From Rhizobium sp. 11515TR (lineage in GTDB: Bacteria > Pseudomonadota > Alphaproteobacteria > Rhizobiales > Rhizobiaceae): 64,000 nucleotides of DNA. Under the pieces are notes generated by a model. That model was not told the DNA's origin. It searched no databases and saw only the letters and a program-made list of their open reading frames with translations. Below, piece after piece: positions 62,478 to 64,000 of this stretch (position 1 is its first letter; each line of letters starts with the position of its first letter). The stretch covers positions 434,001 through 498,000 of the forward strand of contig NZ_CP022999.1 of assembly GCF_002277895.1 (NCBI RefSeq), given 5' to 3'. The position numbers and the translations under genes were made by a program.

Positions 62478-63458
62478 ATGAAGCACTCCTCTCTTACTGC
62501 CACTCGACGTAATGTCGTAGCGGGATCACTTTCCCTTGCGGCCGCCGCGGCCGCCGCGGCCGCCGCCGTAGCGCAACCAGCGTCTGCCGCAAGCAAAAAG
62601 AAGCCACAAACGGTGACGTCAGAAAGCCACAACTCTGTTACTGTCAGCGATGGAACGCGAATTTTCTTCAAAGATTGGGGACCGAAAGATGCTCAGCCCA
62701 TCGTGTTCCATCATGGCTGGCCCCTTAGCGGCGACGACTGGGACAACCAGATGCTCTTCTTCCTCGGGAAGGGTTATCGGGTAATTGCACATGATCGCCG
62801 GGGACACGGCCGGTCTTCGCAAGTAAGCGACGGCCACGATATGGATCACTATGCAGCCGATGTTGCCGCGGTCGTAGAACATCTCGATCTCCGAAACACG
62901 ATTCACATCGGTCACTCGACAGGCGGCGGCGAGGCCGCACGCTACACGGCGCGCCATGGCAAAGGTCGCGTATCCAAACTCGTACTGATCGGTGCTGTCC
63001 CGCCGATCATGGTGAAGACTTCCTCAAATCCGGGCGGCCTCCCCATCGAGGTCTTCGATGGATTCCGTACTGCACTCGCGGCCAACCGTTCGCAGTTCTA
63101 CTTTGATGTGGCAAGCGGCCCGTTCTACGGCTTCAACCGTGACGGCGTTAAGTCAAACGACGCAACGATTAAGAACTGGTGGCGTCAGGGGATGACGGGA
63201 GCGGCAAACGCGCACTACTTGGGAATCAAGGCTTTCTCCGAGACGGATTTCACCGAAGACTTGAAGGTCATCGACGTGCCCACACTCGTGCTCCATGGCG
63301 ATGACGATCAGGTGGTCCCGGTTGCGGACTCTGCTGAGCTTTCCGCGAAGCTCCTTCAGAAGCCAACACTGAAGATCTATCCTGGCCTTCCTCACGGCAT
63401 GGCGACAACCCACGCGGATGTCATTAACGCCGACATTCTCGCCTTCATTCAAGCTTGA
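62478..63458 (+). CDS. Tat-exported alpha/beta hydrolase (non-heme chloroperoxidase-like)
   Basis: A 326-residue alpha/beta hydrolase of the non-heme haloperoxidase/arylesterase group. The N-terminus is Tat-like (ATRRNVVAG followed by a poly-Ala hydrophobic core and ASA cleavage zone). Catalytic residues: Ser147 in GHSTGGG, an Asp in LHGDDDQVVP and the His in GLPHGM. Oxyanion motif HHGWPLSGDDW. The ATG at 62478 follows GGAG; an upstream in-frame TTG is less likely. Family members hydrolyse esters and can form peracids. The stress motif at 62431 links it to the MBL and cupin genes. Confidence 0.85.
   Translation: MKHSSLTATRRNVVAGSLSLAAAAAAAAAAVAQPASAASKKKPQTVTSESHNSVTVSDGTRIFFKDWGPKDAQPIVFHHGWPLSGDDWDNQMLFFLGKGYRVIAHDRRGHGRSSQVSDGHDMDHYAADVAAVVEHLDLRNTIHIGHSTGGGEAARYTARHGKGRVSKLVLIGAVPPIMVKTSSNPGGLPIEVFDGFRTALAANRSQFYFDVASGPFYGFNRDGVKSNDATIKNWWRQGMTGAANAHYLGIKAFSETDFTEDLKVIDVPTLVLHGDDDQVVPVADSAELSAKLLQKPTLKIYPGLPHGMATTHADVINADILAFIQA
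62538..62564 (+). repeat. three tandem copies of GCGGCCGCC
   Basis: Perfect 9-base unit repeated three times inside the signal-peptide coding region, encoding the poly-Ala core. Copy-number change would keep the frame and only alter core length. Confidence 0.85.
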
Positions 63459-63598
63459 TCGGTGGGGCGCGAGGCGACGAGCGCCCCTCTTTCATCTGCA
63501 GCATCACAAGCGGCTCGTGGATCAAATAACCACCTGGGAGAAGGCAGTTTTGTTCTCAACGTCGGCCGACCTTCAGATTTTACGCACATCGAGAAATA

Positions 63599-63629
63599 AG
63601 AAAGGTCGCAGAGGTTCTGCGACCTTTCT
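63599..63629. terminator. bidirectional terminator hairpin
   Basis: Perfect 14-base arms AGAAAGGTCGCAGA and TCTGCGACCTTTCT with a 3-base loop, between convergent genes. T-rich sequence follows on the minus strand. Confidence 0.7.
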
Positions 63630-63654
63630 AAGCGATTGGTTGCTATGGAGTCAG

Positions 63655-64000
63655 TCAGCGTGTCGGCGGTGGCGTTGCCGTCTTGACCCACTCCGAGTAA
63701 GCGGTGCGTCCAAGGTGGACGTTTGGCCCGGGCATTAACATTCTGTCATCAAGCACCACGCCGAAATACGGCGTCTGCTTGTCGACGACGATCTCACGCT
63801 TGTCGCCAATCTGATGGAGGTACTTCGCCACCGCGTCGGAGATACGGATTGCTTCCGGTCCCGCGATTTCCTTCACGCCATTGGAAGGTGAGCCAACCAC
63901 AACCTCCGCAAGAGCGTCGGCAACGTCATCGGAGAAAATTGGCTGCATCATCGCGGGAGAAAGGTGGACCTTATCACCCTGCGTACCGGACTGAGCGATA
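63655..64000 (-). CDS. NmrA-like NAD(P)H-binding reductase, partial (5' end beyond window)
   Basis: C-terminal part of an atypical SDR similar to the protein at 19330-20082: shared pattern QPI..DDVA, IAGPEA.R.SD, Y.GV.LDDRML.P. The frame is open to the last base of the window, so the N-terminal nucleotide-binding half lies outside. It converges on the alpha/beta hydrolase with a strong hairpin between. Confidence 0.78.
   Translation of the reverse strand, partial: IAQSGTQGDKVHLSPAMMQPIFSDDVADALAEVVVGSPSNGVKEIAGPEAIRISDAVAKYLHQIGDKREIVVDKQTPYFGVVLDDRMLMPGPNVHLGRTAYSEWVKTATPPPTR

Noticed and set aside
1..64000. CRISPR array, tRNA, rRNA or prophage
   Set aside because: No regularly spaced repeats, cloverleaf-like sequence, rRNA blocks or phage structural genes were seen while reading; a dedicated scan (tRNAscan-type, repeat finder) was not possible.

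Overview
The window looks like accessory DNA (plasmid, chromid or genomic island) of a member of the Rhizobiales. The reasons are the plasmid-type mutagenesis cassette imuA-imuB-dnaE2, LexA operators of the alphaproteobacterial form GTTC-N7-GTTC, an IS21-type element of a kind common in rhizobia, and many LysR regulators and PAS-type sensor kinases with GC-rich codon use. No rRNA, tRNA, CRISPR array, phage or replication genes were seen.

Layout. 0-6.4 kb: a hypothetical protein and the SOS mutagenesis operon, read leftward from a LexA box. 6.6-11.5 kb: a secreted trypsin-like protease, two SRAP (YedK/HMCES-type) paralogues, small hypotheticals, a lipoprotein and a beta-lactamase-family remnant. 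One SRAP paralogue has lost all four active-site residues yet carries its own LexA box. 11.7-16.5 kb: two exported metallo-beta-lactamase-fold hydrolases, a degenerate SDR and an MFS transporter. 16.6-18.8 kb: a membrane PAS histidine kinase. 19.3-27 kb: small redox and detoxification genes (NmrA-like reductase, cupin, a mirror-image pair of MBL hydrolases, GFA protein, LinD/PcpC-like GST, tryptophan-dioxygenase-like protein, AhpD-like protein). 27.3-33.3 kb: a giant pseudokinase/AAA/GAF/histidine kinase with an orphan receiver. 33.4-41.1 kb: a leftward hydroxyquinol operon (flavin reductase, SnoaL-like, FADH2 monooxygenase, maleylacetate reductase, hydroxyquinol 1,2-dioxygenase) whose apparent sixth gene, a YciI/TftG-like protein, is split just after its start codon by an IS21-family element with a 6-bp target duplication. 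41.3-45.6 kb: three LysR regulators, an Rrf2 regulator and a nitroreductase. 45.7-52.1 kb: a cNMP-domain MscS channel, GST, CBS protein, amidase, a second maleylacetate-reductase-type dehydrogenase and a VOC ring-cleaving dioxygenase. 52.5-58.7 kb: WrbA quinone reductase, PAS kinase with two response regulators, azoreductase and class III cyclase. 58.8-64 kb: MocR regulator, second cupin, pseudo-receiver OmpR-type regulator, a hypothetical, a Tat-exported alpha/beta hydrolase, and a second NmrA-like gene cut by the window edge.

How it fits together (inference). Two ring-cleavage routes run in parallel. One takes phenols or resorcinol through hydroxyquinol by intradiol cleavage. The other takes hydroquinones through a VOC dioxygenase. 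Both would end in maleylacetate and 3-oxoadipate, supported by quinone reductases, GSTs and nitro/azo-reductases. Two previously unassigned DNA motifs appear to tie the parts together: TA(T/A)AC-N4-GTTTG in front of many of the stress genes and the Rrf2-LysR pair, and a duplicated CGTCCA-N6-TGGACG operator between the VOC dioxygenase and the WrbA reductase.
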